Positions 51,901 to 63,321 of a DNA stretch of 64,000 nucleotides are shown piece by piece. Position numbers and translations under genes: made by a program. The DNA is from Tubulanus polymorphus (Eukaryota > Nemertea > Palaeonemertea > Tubulaniformes > Tubulanidae), in contig NC_134026.1 in the NCBI RefSeq assembly GCF_964204645.1, positions 29,964,650-30,028,649 on the forward strand. The letters run 5' to 3'. Each line of letters opens with the position of its first letter. Within the stretch, counting starts at the first letter, position 1. The notes under the pieces are model-generated. The model saw only the letters and a program-made list of their open reading frames with translations. It was not told where the DNA came from and did no database searches.

Positions 51901-51971
51901 CTGATTATGTGACAAGCGTTCTTGATAAAGTGTCGGCAGGAGACCTTACTGGAGGTATTAAACGAAAATAG
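48970..51971 (+). CDS. crebrf: CREB3 regulatory factor orthologue (CREBRF / LRF)
   Basis: Seven coding exons, 627 residues (human 639): 48970-49002, 49088-50168, 50486-50584, 50670-51048, 51346-51419, 51671-51793 and 51877-51971. A bZIP-related nuclear regulator that represses CREB3/Luman and affects metabolism and stress responses (established for vertebrates). Seen: an acidic N-terminal region ([27 protein letters not shown]), [36 protein letters not shown], then [17 protein letters not shown] and the basic region [19 protein letters not shown] (about 520-540) followed by a leucine/coiled-coil part and a conserved tail [18 protein letters not shown]. The small first exon ([11 protein letters not shown]) is chosen because it joins in phase 0 through GTAGGT. 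Confidence 0.9.
51108..51245 (+). repeat. degenerate CAGGGAAT-type repeat in CREBRF intron
   Basis: Repeated AATCAGGGAATT, CACGGGATTCCG and CTGGGAATTTT words resemble the internal repeats of the element at 46302-46629 and the copies at 11130 and 43075. Too decayed to delimit. Confidence 0.35.
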
Positions 51972-53771
51972 AACGCATTGCAGTCACGAGTAACATAAAG
52001 AGAAAGATTCATCCCTGGCTGTAGATATTGCTAGGCTACTTCTGCACAATTTACAAGTCTTCAAAGACTTATGAATAATGAGGATCCTCAATACACATAA
52101 AATATGATGTGATGCATTGATTATCTTAAGTAGTATAAGAATAACCACTGATTTGGTCAATGGTTTATGTTGTATATGAATATGTGTGTAAATACTGGTT
52201 GAAGTTTACTATCTATATACAGTCTATTGCAGCTTCTACTTATAACAATGATCTTGTATTATTATTATTACATTTGGCAAATATACAGTGTCTGAAATGG
52301 TGAAGTAGATCAGTTGTAAAGGGCTGTTAAGATATGTTGCAGAAGGGATACCACCACTGAAGTGTTTTCAAAGAATCAATTAGGGCATTGTATCTACACA
52401 CTATGTGCATGTACATTCAAAACATATTTGTATTATAGATTGCTTATTAATCAGTTATATTCAGCTGATGATATCTATCACTCCATCCATTATATTTCCA
52501 ATATTCTCTAACTGATTACATTTAGGTTTTATCTAATTACTCATTCTATATGTAAGTTAACATTTATTTAAATGTTGAATGATAAATATTACTCCGAATG
52601 ATTTAAAGACTATTGATTGTATCTCAGCTATATTCTGGATGAAATTGTTTATGGATGGAATGTTTCGATTGTAAATATTGTTGTCTGTATCGATAGTTTA
52701 GGTTTCGCTGTAACTCAGGGGTGTGTATATTATAGGGAGTAAAATGCACGTGTTGTAGTACTGGAATTGTTCGAACGGGTCATCTGTACATGTATGATAT
52801 ATTTATTGTAAAGTAGCTAGTGTTTATAAATACCAATCAGTCTTTCATTAGAATAATCTGCAGAAATGCCACAGAAAGCTTTTGGCTTTTGCCTCCCGTT
52901 ATCTTCTGCAAGCTAATGTGTTTGGGCTGAGACTATTTTTGTCCACATTTTAAACTAGAACGACGATTGCTTCTCTCTTTTCTAAATTATCTGTGATACA
53001 ACGATTAAGGCGTTAATTTGAACCCTTATGATTCATACGATGTGTTTTATGTAAATAGCTCTCTAACCGATTTGTTGATGTGTTCACAAATGGAAATTAT
53101 GATTTTGCAATATTTCCGTCTTAACATTCATCTCGAAATTCCTCATAAATTGTAACTTTCTTTTAAAATCCATGATTTTCGTAACCTGATTTCTACGTAG
53201 CTCTCAGCTGTGATGAATGGTTTATATAGTGTATATAGTTGTGACCTGTTCTTTTTAAGTTGATCACATGGTTCGAAGTCGAGCCCAAATATGATACAGG
53301 ATAAAAAGATGAGCCAGGATATGAAATGAAGGTGTTTAAGAATGACGTGCATTTAACGTATCTGTTCTGTTGTTCTTTTCAGTGAGTTACAATTCTCTAC
53401 ATATTACTACATTCTGTTACATAATTCCAATGTATGTAAATAATACATGTGTATAATATGCAAATATTATGTTTTTGTCCTTTCACTTGTTCCGTAAAAT
53501 GATCTGCTCCGAGATGTAAAGTGAAACTGTATTCGTACTGTTTTTGTTTTCGTGTTATGTCATCACCTAGGTGACTACAAGCCTTCTTCAAGTCACTCGG
53601 TTCTGAGCCTTACGGACAACATGACCTGTCACAAGACAGTCTCATCTCTATTGATGTTCTCCATGGAAGGTGACAAAATGTCGGTAATGCTGTAATATAA
53701 ATTCCCCCCATAAGAATGAAAGAAATGTTTGCTTGAGCTTGTAGTTCATTCAATGATTCCTTGATTCCAGT

Positions 53772-53822
53772 ATTCCTGAAGATGACTAATAGGCTCTAGC
53801 CGAAATTATGTTGAATAAACCA
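53772..53822 (+). repeat. ATTCCTGAAGATGAC dispersed repeat, copy 2
   Basis: ATTCCTGAAGATGAC, then a small hairpin GGCTCTAGCC followed by GAAA, ending AATAAACC. Related to copies at 20370 and 63981. Confidence 0.5.
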
Positions 53823-54309
53823 TACCTCAAGGAAAGATTTCGAACTCTATTATTCATTCCACAATATGGGATTTGATTTTATTGTTATAACATGTGCCGA
53901 GTGTATCATCAATGGTCAGCAACTTAGTTGTGTTGGCAAAAGTGATTTGTTGTTAGATGTTTAAGTGTAAAGTGGTTATGAGTCGAATATTGTTGGAATG
54001 GATGGACACTAGCTCCACGCGAAAAACAGAGCGTATTAGAAAATGAATCATACGTGTATAGGTTTCTGAAAGTTCTGATGTAAAATATCTTGTAAATAGT
54101 TATTTAAACACAACCATCATGCATTTATGTATTTATTCGCCTTGAAAAACATGAAAATGGTTAATATGAATTCACTCTAAGAATGTATTTCGACTGAAAC
54201 AACTCTGACCAGCTGATGTAAGTCCTAGCCAGTTCTTAAAATGCTGTTGTTTTTTATCAGGCGACTTTTCTAGGGTTAGTGAGACACGTGGTAACCCTAG
54301 ATTTGGCCC

Positions 54310-54471
54310 GGGGCCAAGTGCTCCAAACTTGGTTAAAGTTAAATGATGGACAAAGGCCTTAGTAACATTTGAGATAACATTGTAACCATGTTGTTGGTCA
54401 ACCAGTTAACTCTTACTATGGACATATAAACTTGTCCATGCTCTAACCAACTTTTGAGCAACTGGCCCCTG
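54310..54471. mobile_element. fold-back (MITE-like) element
   Basis: GGGGCCAAGTGCTCCAAACT (from 54310) is the near inverse complement of sequence ending at 54471 (its complement begins CAGGGGCCAGTTGCTCAAAA). Inner ATGGACAA words are also inverted. About 160 bp. Confidence 0.5.
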
Positions 54472-56131
54472 ATTATTTATATCAGGTGACCAACTCTAGA
54501 CCGATCACAACTGTAGAACAAGTGAAAGAAGAATATCAGCTTTGTTAAAGTTGTGTACTGTACCTGTGTGTGTGTTATTGTAATGAGAAGGTGCTTATTG
54601 ATACCTATCTTACTTAGGCTTCTATGTATTTACATAATCCCTTACGATAATACTGTGTATATAGTAATGTATATATGAATCAGTGACTGACGTGGATGAA
54701 TTGTGGACTGTGATATGTAAAGACTCTGATTTCCCACATGCATCTTTATTTTACACTGTAATTTGCTGATATTTAAGGTGTAAAAAACATTTTATATTTG
54801 AATTTCTGAACTGCTCTACGGCGGGATGTTAGTACGAGTTATTACTGGGTCGTTTTACATTTCTAAATTGATGATGTGGGATATTCTAACTTTCTTAAAA
54901 AAATCATGTATTTAGAAATCTTATGCATTTTATATTAACGGTTTTGTGGCTAAAAGTTGAAAGGCGGCAACACTTCATTAAAAGTCTACCCTATTTTACA
55001 TATTAATGTCTAAAACCTGCAACGGTTCATTATGACTTACGTATGGAAGTTGGCATCAGTTAGAAGGTAATTGAATTTTCACCTCTAATCTACAATTTAC
55101 ACATTTTGGAAACGTCTGAAGCTTTTCAATTTAAGCCTGGTGATATGTATAATGAAATGTATAATTCTGTTTCTTGAATACTTCATTGAACGGATTGTTA
55201 TCAGTTCAATCTGTTGTGCATTGTGAAAGTGAAAGTAACAGTCTTGATTACGTGTTTGAGAAGTTGATTTGAGTAAGAACCCTGAACCGGCAGTCACAAT
55301 TCGGATTGTGGTTAGAACTGTCTTCATCAGAGTGGTTTCATCATGAATAAGTTGGCAATGAAGATCTATGCAGTGTAGTTTGGTTTAAAATACACAGGAC
55401 CCCGACACAACTTTAGTTAGCCCCAGTAACATAGGTACTGGTACTATAAATCGGGAGTAACTGAAGTTTATTCAGGCTCCTGTGGTTTAATAGTGCTTCG
55501 TTTAATTCGACAGAACGAGTGGAAAATTTCAGATGATAATGAAGATGTATATAAATGTATGTCACCATCTATGATTGTCAACAACACATTGAATATCTAT
55601 ATATCAACTGTAACTTTCACTTAAATTCAAGGAATAAAGTTATTCAATGTTAAAACGAATGTTTTGTTGATGTGTGAGGAATCCTTATAGGGCATACACC
55701 TATATATTTCATGGTGCACGACTGGCTGGAGCCGACCGCAATCAGAAAGGAAACCCTTTAGACCAGTTAACTTACTGTCGACCGATGAATGAATGGATTT
55801 GATAATGTTTTATTGAAAAAATTTATTACGTAATTACAAATTGTGTAAAATAATTTCTTATCACAGCATTTCGATAATTTCATTGGAAGCACCGTTATGA
55901 AATAAATATAACAATACTGGCTGTATTTACATAATTGTACAAATAATGCAATTGTTATTTCCCACTGCTCACATAAACACTAATTATTCGTTAGAAGTGC
56001 ATGGTGGTAGCTTCATCAGCTATAAGCTCATGAAGCTACCATTCACAATCATATAAAATCAAGTTGACCTACCAAAAAACTACCGGTATCGGCTACAACT
56101 GAGTTAGAAATAATTACAAGTGAAATATCGC

Positions 56132-56293
56132 TACAGTGGAACCTCGTTAAAACGAACTCGGATACAACGATTCATCGGATATAACAAATACAAAATAGTG
56201 TCCCATGTTAGACAATTTGATTAATTTCACACAGGATACAACGAAATATCGGTTATAACGAACATAAGTTCGTTTTAACGAGTTTCCACCGTA
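56132..56293. mobile_element. pogo/Tc1-mariner-like MITE with 27-bp inverted ends
   Basis: Ends TACAGTGGAACCTCGTTAAA... (56132-56158) and their inverse complement (56267-56293) agree at 25 of 27 bases. TA at both outer ends fits TA target duplication. Length 162 bp. It lies just 3' of the cysteine-rich receptor stop codon, so probably in its 3' UTR. Confidence 0.7.
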
Positions 56294-56336
56294 CAAATGT
56301 TTAACAAAAATAGACTAGTTCACTTAAGTCACCGCG

Positions 56337-59300
56337 CTATAAACCGGAATAAACAGGTTCTTGTTTTCGTGGAATAATTCTCACGTGTTCTTCATCAGAT
56401 TCTACGATTGATTCAGATTCAATTCGCATGTCTACACTTGAATATAATCTAGGTTTCGATCTACGGATTGTTCCAATAATCAGCAAAACTGCTATCAATG
56501 CCACAACTGAAAATAAACAATTCAAAATATGATGATTATTTTCTTCACAGAGTAAATAACTAAAAATCGCATACAGAATAAATATATATGATTTGATGTT
56601 CGAAACAATTGACTAAGGGCTGGTTCCATTGTCATGCTTTGGACTCGAGACCAATCTATAGTCAATCTAACAACTTCAGACCAGACTTAGATTCATAACC
56701 ACTTTTGGAATTAAGTCTCGACTAAGGCACTGGCCCTAGGATAAGGAATATTACGGTAAGTATAAATCAAAAGTAGTGATCATTAATTGTAGAAATCTGT
56801 CACTTGTTACTATTACAACTCACCGATAGATGACGCTATAATGATTACATATAACTCTAAAGACATCTTACAATATTCACCATCTCCTTTCTCGTAGAAT
56901 GGTCTCGCGCAAGTTTGAGGTTCCATTGATCCAGTTGGACAGATGTCTTCAACGGGACATGGACTAGGTGGCAAATTTGGATACTAAAAGATTCAAATAG
57001 GTAAAAAGGGTCAGATATGATACTGAAATAGAAGCATAGTAGCAGGTGTTGAGTGTAAATCACTTACTGGACAGAAAAATTGTTCTGGACAATTTTCACA
57101 GTACTTGGAACCAGGATCGAGACTTATACTACCAGGAGAACAAGCTGAACATAGAGCATTACTCTGATAGCGTTTAGCAGAACCTATAATACAACAATCG
57201 ATAATTAAATATTTGTACCACAAAGTTAAAATATAGAGACGTTAAAATTTACATGTATTCATAAAAATCCAAATTTTCAGTTTTCACCTGTAAACCATTT
57301 TCAAGGAAGGATATAATTGTTATCATATCTTATAGTAAATAAAGGCATGAAATATAAATGGATATGTAAATGTATCTGTAATAAATTCTTACCACGTTTA
57401 CATGGCGTGCAAATTTTGCTTGCCTTTCCAGTTGCTTCATATCCAGCTGGACATCCTTGACACGCACCACAAGCAGAGTGACTAAAATTTATCATTTATT
57501 GAAGTTTTAAGGAAAAGTTGTAATGCGAGAAATGTTCTGTCACACGCAACAACATACCTGCAGTTTGTTCCAACATTACATGGAATACATTCAGTATATT
57601 TTGGAGAACTGAAACTCCCAGCAGGACAGGGCGAACAGGATGTACTGTTTAATTGTGTACTTACATGCCCTACAAATACACAACAGGTACAAACCATGAA
57701 ATATGCACGCACAATCTAGCAAATTACTCTTAGTCGATTAAACAAGGTAAAATATGGAACAAGATTGATACAAACCAGGGTCACAATGCTTGCAAAGTTT
57801 TCGACCATCTGAATCTTTATAAAATCCCATCGGACATGGCTCACATATTGATTGACCCGGATTCCTATAAATATAACCAGTAATTATCAACAAAAATTCT
57901 TGTCCCCGATATATGATCTTTTATCTGTTTACGCTTAATATAACTATATTCAACGCATTGATTGCTGATTACTTCCAAAGTTTTGAATGATTATGAACAA
58001 AACGCAGAAAGTAAATCATCGTCTAATTCTACTTGAATTTTCTTACCTCGTTTCATATCCTGCTGTGCAATTCAAACATTTTGACTGACCAGGTTTTGAC
58101 TGGAATGTACCTGAAAAGTATTTCACACATTGTGAAATATGGGGGTGTATTGTCAGAACAGTGAGCTATCTATCGAAACCGACCTGTAGGGCATAATCTA
58201 CAATTTTCAGTAGCCTCCTTTTTTGCGAATCTACCAGGTTCACAAATCTGACAGGTATAACACCCATCACGACTGAAATTAGAAATAACTATCATTGAGT
58301 GAAAAGTTTGAAATTATTGTACAATATTGCCTTAACGGGTGTTGCAGTCAACTAATTACATACATGTACACCACCACTCTCAAGTTAGTGAATTTCGCTA
58401 GGAATTATTTGGAACCTTCAATTCTCAAATCAGTGGAGTAAATATTTACAGTCCAATCGCTATCGTATAAGGCAGAGTTGAACTTACGCGCACTGGTATC
58501 CTGGTTGACACGCAGAACACTGAACTGCACCAGTTTCATTTTGATAAAATCCTTTTTTACATAACTTACAACCCGGGCTACCAATTACATCATTGTAAGA
58601 ACCTGAAAAGAACATTATTTAACAGAAAGTATAGAAGATTTTGAATCAACAAAAGACGTCACTCTAGAGTTCAAACCCATAATGAAAAAACCCACAAAAT
58701 TTCAAACAAATTTATCAAAAACTGGGAATTTTTAGTTTTCAACCATTATCATTTTTACTAACTGTGAATTTGGATTTCATTGTAAGTTCGAGATTCTAGT
58801 TTTCTATCTCTTCATTCCACTGACCTTTACTGCATTCAGTACATGTTGAACTAGCTTTAGATTGACTATAAGTTCCTTTATCGCATGGAAAACATCTCAC
58901 ATTACCAGTTGTTCCGCTATAATTAATGAAATCCTTTATTCTATGTGTATTTTACTTCACAGTATAGTAGTAGGCTAGTTAAACGTGGCACAGGTAGTTC
59001 TTTGCAAGTTTATTTGATTTCATTAGAAAAATAAGATTTCACTACTAGTGCATGGTGGCATCAGGGATTCCTTTGCCTGATGAACTAATCATATGCATTA
59101 GTAGCGAAATCTCGTATTCCTAATAAAATCAACCTGACCTACAAAGTCCTACCGTAACTGTTTCCACATTCAAAGTATACATTAGATTCGGAATAATCAA
59201 TATTTACTTAGTTGAATATCCAACATTGCACGGGGAACAATTTCCTTGGCGAGATTTCGATTGGTTATATCCAGCTGGACAGGCAGTGCATAATGATTTA

Positions 59301-59527
59301 TTTGAACAGCGTCCAACTCCACAAAGTGATACACAATCTGCAATACGTTAGCATGATTGGAATCAAGACGTTATACTCAGGATATGACCTATTTGCGCTC
59401 ACTAATGGTGCGACTCACCTCTGTCAGAAAAGGTTCCAGGATCGCAGTCAACACATGAAACCGCATCGGTAAATGAAATGCTTTCACAAAATACAACCAA
59501 AAGCAAAACTGAAATGAAAGAAAGCAT
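56337..59527 (-). CDS. type I membrane protein with TNFR/ephrin-receptor-like cysteine-rich repeats
   Basis: Twelve exons, 444 residues: 59527-59419, 59337-59208, 58916-58825, 58602-58488, 58272-58184, 58110-58047, 57864-57776, 57669-57558, 57481-57393, 57183-57068, 56983-56824 and 56506-56337; the total is a multiple of three. Signal peptide MLSFISVLLLVVFCESISF, then about ten CxxCxxGxx...CxxC repeats of about 40 residues (for example CSPCPAGSFSS, CEPCPMGFYKD, CLNCTAGYETR), as in the ephrin-receptor-like/GCC2-GCC3 family. One membrane helix (YVIIIASSIGVVALIAVLLI) is split by the last intron. A short tail with acidic and Tyr-based motifs (RLYSSV, YSGL) follows. No kinase or death domain. The repeat type also occurs in SVEP1- and ELAPOR-like proteins. 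Ligand and function unknown. Confidence 0.8.
58993..59153. mobile_element. fold-back (MITE-like) element in receptor intron 2
   Basis: Arms of about 61 bp, roughly 75-80% inverse-complementary: starts GGTAGTTCTTTGC, partner complement GGTAGGACTTTGT; inner ends CACTACTAGTGCAT and CGCTACTAATGCAT. The centre GTGCATGGTGG and TTGACCTAC/CTGACCTAC words recur at about 55990-56090. Confidence 0.55.
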
Positions 59528-60831
59528 CAATCTTTCTAGATTAGGAACTACGATGTACTGAATGTTTAATTTGTTTAATTAGGCCTGCCCTACCCTGCAA
59601 TGTCAACATCCAAGGTCCTATAGTACCTTGGATATAGGATGATCTAAGCAACAGTTTACCCCCTTACTTCAAATACAAGCCCTCTCTGTGATTTACGAAT
59701 TCGAACTCTAGATTAGAATTCCATTTGAATCAGTACTGACACTGACTATGTCTATGACAGCAAAAAAAAAACGTTATTCTTAGTAAAGTGGAGTGTCAAT
59801 TGAACATTAGAAGTTTTTTTCTGCAGTAGATTTATATTAGCATCTATTACATGCCATTTATCAAAAACAAACCGATTACAATCGTTATTCTTTCCATTAT
59901 ATCCGCATGATCTGTCGCAATTTAGGTAACAGTGTAACTGTCAACAGTGACAAGCATCCACCATTTTGAAATCATGTGACTTCGCTCCCCGTCTTACTCG
60001 AATCGAGGGTTCGAGTCCTTGAATTTTTTGGCAATGAATACATTAAATCATATGTTGTAGCATGCGAGATATGAGTCAAATAAACACGCGCATGCAGTCG
60101 CTTTATCGGTGTTTACGGCGTCTGATGACACGTATAGAGAAACATTCCGCATTGCTCGCATGCCACAGTGGGAATATTATCTAATGAAATCTTAACCGTT
60201 TAGTGCTGCCCCTATCTATATCGTTGACGGCGAATATGTGAACTAAACTTAGCTCGCATGCCGCAGTAGGAATATTATGCAGTCGAGTTAGTTCACGTGT
60301 TTGCCGTTAATGTTGTGTTTCGGGGAAGCACTTGACGGACAAAATCTGACATACTTGAAACTGTTGAACCGTGAAACCGTCAAAATTGAACTATCTTTTT
60401 GCAAATAAAAAGGTGAATTCCTGTTCGTTAAGATTAATCAATTTTTGAAAAAAATATACACAGACCACGATACTTGAACTTAGTTTTACAGTACGATTAC
60501 TTGAGAACACGAAACAATACAATAAATAGAAGAAATCAACGCCTGATCGCGTAGATTTTTTATTTCTCGATAAGAATATTTTGAACTAATTATTCACGTC
60601 ACGTCGTCACCCCGCATCATCTTAGCTGTCTAGCACAAGCGGATAACTGACGTAAAATGTCACGGCTAATAACAATTTGACGGCCAATATTACGTATGTG
60701 AACGTCACGTGTGCCATGAGTCTGTGTATAAGTTGTTGTATTGATTTCTCGAATTTCATATTTCATTTTATCCCCACTTATGTTGTTCTATTCAATTTTG
60801 TAATCTGTCCGATTGAACGACAGCAAACTAA
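59528..60831. other. 5' flank of receptor gene and GPCR 3' flank
   Basis: No gene recognised. A 27-bp word with two mismatches (GCTCGCATGCC[A/G]CAGT...) occurs at 60154-60180 and 60252-60278, and a ~21-bp inverted pair sharing GTGAACTAA lies beside it. A lone pol III B-box-like GGTTCGAGTCC is at 60008-60018. Confidence 0.45.
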
Positions 60832-61818
60832 TTATATAAGTTCTAAATCGTTGGATTGTCCACAGCGATGTCGTTGATCATCCACACTTGACGTTTTGGC
60901 TGTTAATATCCCTGTACAATTGCGTAACATCTGCACGTATCCCTTCCTGATGTTACAGTTCATCGTTCCATAAATAACGGGATTTATCAAAGTATTCGAA
61001 TGAACTAGAATAGCCGCAGGTAATAAGACTTTACCAACGTTCGGTGAAGAAAGATTATTATCGACAAGAATTACAACCGTGTAAGGCAAAGTAACCAGAA
61101 CTAAAGCCAAAAATGCCACAAACATGCCCAGCATCGCTCGGAGGCTATGGCCACTCAATCTGTTCTTTAATATGCGGTTTTTGGACTTTGTTATTTTACG
61201 GAATGAAAATATATACAAAAAGAACGTCACAAAGCCAGGTATCACCAAACCTACAAGCATGCTATACACGCACGCTTTTGGATGACGAGTGTCAAAGATG
61301 CAGCTATATCGACGACTATCATATCTGTATCGACACGTATTTGGTGGTATCAATGTGACGGAAACCAGTAACGGCATTAACAACCAGATTCCAATTGTTA
61401 TCAGTGCGACATTTCTTTCTCGATAGATTTTCATATAAGTTGACCGGTGCTTACAGATTTTGATGTATCTATTAACAGCAATTGCCATTTGTCCGAACAA
61501 CGACATTCCAAAACCTGAAACAGTAAATATACCTATTGCCGTACATAGATCTGTATTTGTAACGATATTTGTTTGAAGAATAGTAGAAGCAGCCATCACT
61601 GGTTGAATCGAAAGTCCTAATAACATATCAGAAACGCCCACGGACAATATGAAATAATTTTCAACTGTTCTCAATTTCTTGCGACAACTAATTGCTACAA
61701 TGATCATCGTATTGCCAATAATTCCCGATAAATCTATGAATATCAAAGCACTTGCTTGGAGATAAATCCTCCATAGTTCACTGGTGCCGTTTTCTGACGT
61801 GTTCATTTTGTATGCCAT
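60832..61818 (-). CDS. class A GPCR, melatonin-receptor-like
   Basis: Single exon, 328 residues, seven membrane segments. Seen: GN in TM1 (GIIGNTMIIV), SVGVSD in TM2, Cys before TM3 (TDLCTAIG), NRY in place of DRY (AIAVNRYIKICKH), a Cys in the second extracellular loop (YSCIF), TM6 without CWxP (LVTLPYTVV), and NPVIYG in TM7. NRY together with IxYG in TM7 is typical of the melatonin-receptor group and many expanded invertebrate orphan receptors. The start may be Met1 or Met5. The next gene upstream is a paralogue in the same direction, about 400 bp away. Confidence 0.82.
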   Translation of the reverse strand: MAYKMNTSENGTSELWRIYLQASALIFIDLSGIIGNTMIIVAISCRKKLRTVENYFILSVGVSDMLLGLSIQPVMAASTILQTNIVTNTDLCTAIGIFTVSGFGMSLFGQMAIAVNRYIKICKHRSTYMKIYRERNVALITIGIWLLMPLLVSVTLIPPNTCRYRYDSRRYSCIFDTRHPKACVYSMLVGLVIPGFVTFFLYIFSFRKITKSKNRILKNRLSGHSLRAMLGMFVAFLALVLVTLPYTVVILVDNNLSSPNVGKVLLPAAILVHSNTLINPVIYGTMNCNIRKGYVQMLRNCTGILTAKTSSVDDQRHRCGQSNDLELI

Positions 61819-62217
61819 TTATTCAGAAATGAGGAAGTTTATTCAATATCGATGTACTTTTATTATAGATTATCATTTATCTAATATGATTTTTCATGAT
61901 TTCTCCCGCAAAAATATAAAAATGACGTATACATTTCCGCGTGCAAGCAACACGACTCAAACTTGATATCATCATATCTTGATAAATATTGTATTCTGCT
62001 TTATATAGAAATACATACATCTGCCAAAAATATGGCCAACATAACTCATTAATGTGATATTAATTTTCATTAAACGTTATACGATGCGCATTCCAAAACC
62101 TTTCTTCACAAACTTGTCGTACGTAGATTTTCAGATATCATCTGCACTGATGTCCGAACTCGATATTTCCACACGAGTTCTTTAAGATTGTAATATGTCA
62201 AAGTGTATTTAACGTTT
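61819..62217. other. short spacer between tandem GPCR genes
   Basis: 399 bp, AT-rich. It must hold the promoter of the downstream GPCR and the 3' end of the upstream one. No specific site recognised. Confidence 0.4.
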
Positions 62218-63321
62218 TCAGAACTGCGAGGATGTATCTTTAACGTTTGAGACATGATTGAGTTTGTTATTCATTCCAATGCGGCTTAAAGTAGAAGTTG
62301 AACCTCGTCTTTTGCTGCTACGCCTTCGCTGCAGAGCAGAATTCAATCCTCTCCGCCAACTGCACAGTAAACGCAACACGTTTTTGTAGCCGCGTCTGAA
62401 ATTTTTGTTCATGAAGCCGTAGACGATAGGATTAACACCAGTGCTACAATACGAGATCACGATAAAAACACGGGTTGCTTTTCTCAAATGATCAGTGTGC
62501 TCGATGTAATTGTTTATGATACTACAAATTGTAAACGGATAAAAAAGTAAAACGAGCATCAGAAAAGCTATAAACAGAGTCATTATAGAACGCATTTTTG
62601 TGGCTGTTTTCCGTGTCGTTCGGCTCGTCTGTCGGACGATCTGTTTGACGCTGTAAATGCGTTCTTCTGCTTGACGAATCGTGAGGAAAATCTTCAAATA
62701 CAAAGCGAACATAACTATAGTAGGGATTAACAACGCCACTCCTAGAAAAACTAAGATACAGCTTTTTGGCTTTTGTGTATTGAAGAGACAGGATTTCATA
62801 TGTTTATCATAACCGTAATAACAAACGCCACTGAACTGACTGATTGAAATTCCCGCTATACAGAAGATCCAGATGAAAATGCACATCAGAATTACGTTAC
62901 GGAGTGTGTAGATTTTCGGATACGCGGTGTGACAACATATTCTATGATAACGATTGATAGCTATAACGCACTGTCCGTACAATGATACACCAAACGTGAT
63001 GCTAGCAAACATTCCAGCGGCCTGGCACAGCCCGGAGTACCCGAGCACGCTGCCCCTCAGCGCAGTAGAGGCCACCACAGTTGGATAGACGAGTAACGCG
63101 AGAAGAAAATCGGAGACGCTTACCGCGATGATAAATGCGTTAGAACTAGTTTGTAAACGTTTCGTCACAGCGAAAGATGAAATGATCAGAGCGTTTCCTA
63201 AAATGCTGATTATCGTTACTATAGTCATTAGAAATACGTCTAAGGACACCATCCATTCCGGAAATCTTATACCAATCGGAACAGTACCGTTCAAATCACT
63301 ATAATTTGACATTTTTGACAT
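62218..63321 (-). CDS. class A GPCR, melatonin-receptor-like, paralogue of its neighbour
   Basis: Single exon, 367 residues. Seen: GNALIIS in TM1, AVSVSDFLLALL in TM2, GLCQAAG before TM3, NRY (AINRYHRICCH), second-loop Cys (KSCLF), TM6 LVLLFYPFTI without CWxP, and NPIVYG in TM7 followed by FRRGYKNVLRLL. It shares the same altered motifs and single-exon structure as the gene at 60832-61818, so the pair is a likely tandem duplication. The tail is Arg/Ser-rich (RRRSSKRRGSTS), with plausible kinase sites. I start at ATG 63321; Met at 63312 is also possible. Ligand unknown. Confidence 0.82.
   Translation of the reverse strand: MSKMSNYSDLNGTVPIGIRFPEWMVSLDVFLMTIVTIISILGNALIISSFAVTKRLQTSSNAFIIAVSVSDFLLALLVYPTVVASTALRGSVLGYSGLCQAAGMFASITFGVSLYGQCVIAINRYHRICCHTAYPKIYTLRNVILMCIFIWIFCIAGISISQFSGVCYYGYDKHMKSCLFNTQKPKSCILVFLGVALLIPTIVMFALYLKIFLTIRQAEERIYSVKQIVRQTSRTTRKTATKMRSIMTLFIAFLMLVLLFYPFTICSIINNYIEHTDHLRKATRVFIVISYCSTGVNPIVYGFMNKNFRRGYKNVLRLLCSWRRGLNSALQRRRSSKRRGSTSTLSRIGMNNKLNHVSNVKDTSSQF

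Larger units (their letters stand above)
51972..56131 (+). other. long CREBRF 3' region (probable 3' UTR) and intergenic DNA
   Basis: About 3.7 kb of AT-rich, non-coding, plus-strand sequence follows the CREBRF stop up to AATAAA at 55633-55638. It contains the repeats at 53772 and 54310. Vertebrate CREBRF also has a very long 3' UTR. No other gene is recognised. Confidence 0.45.

Noticed and set aside
56612-56738. Another fold-back element (AGGGCTGGTTCC ... GGCACTGGCCCT)
   Set aside because: The inverted match is patchy by eye; not strong enough to list as an element.
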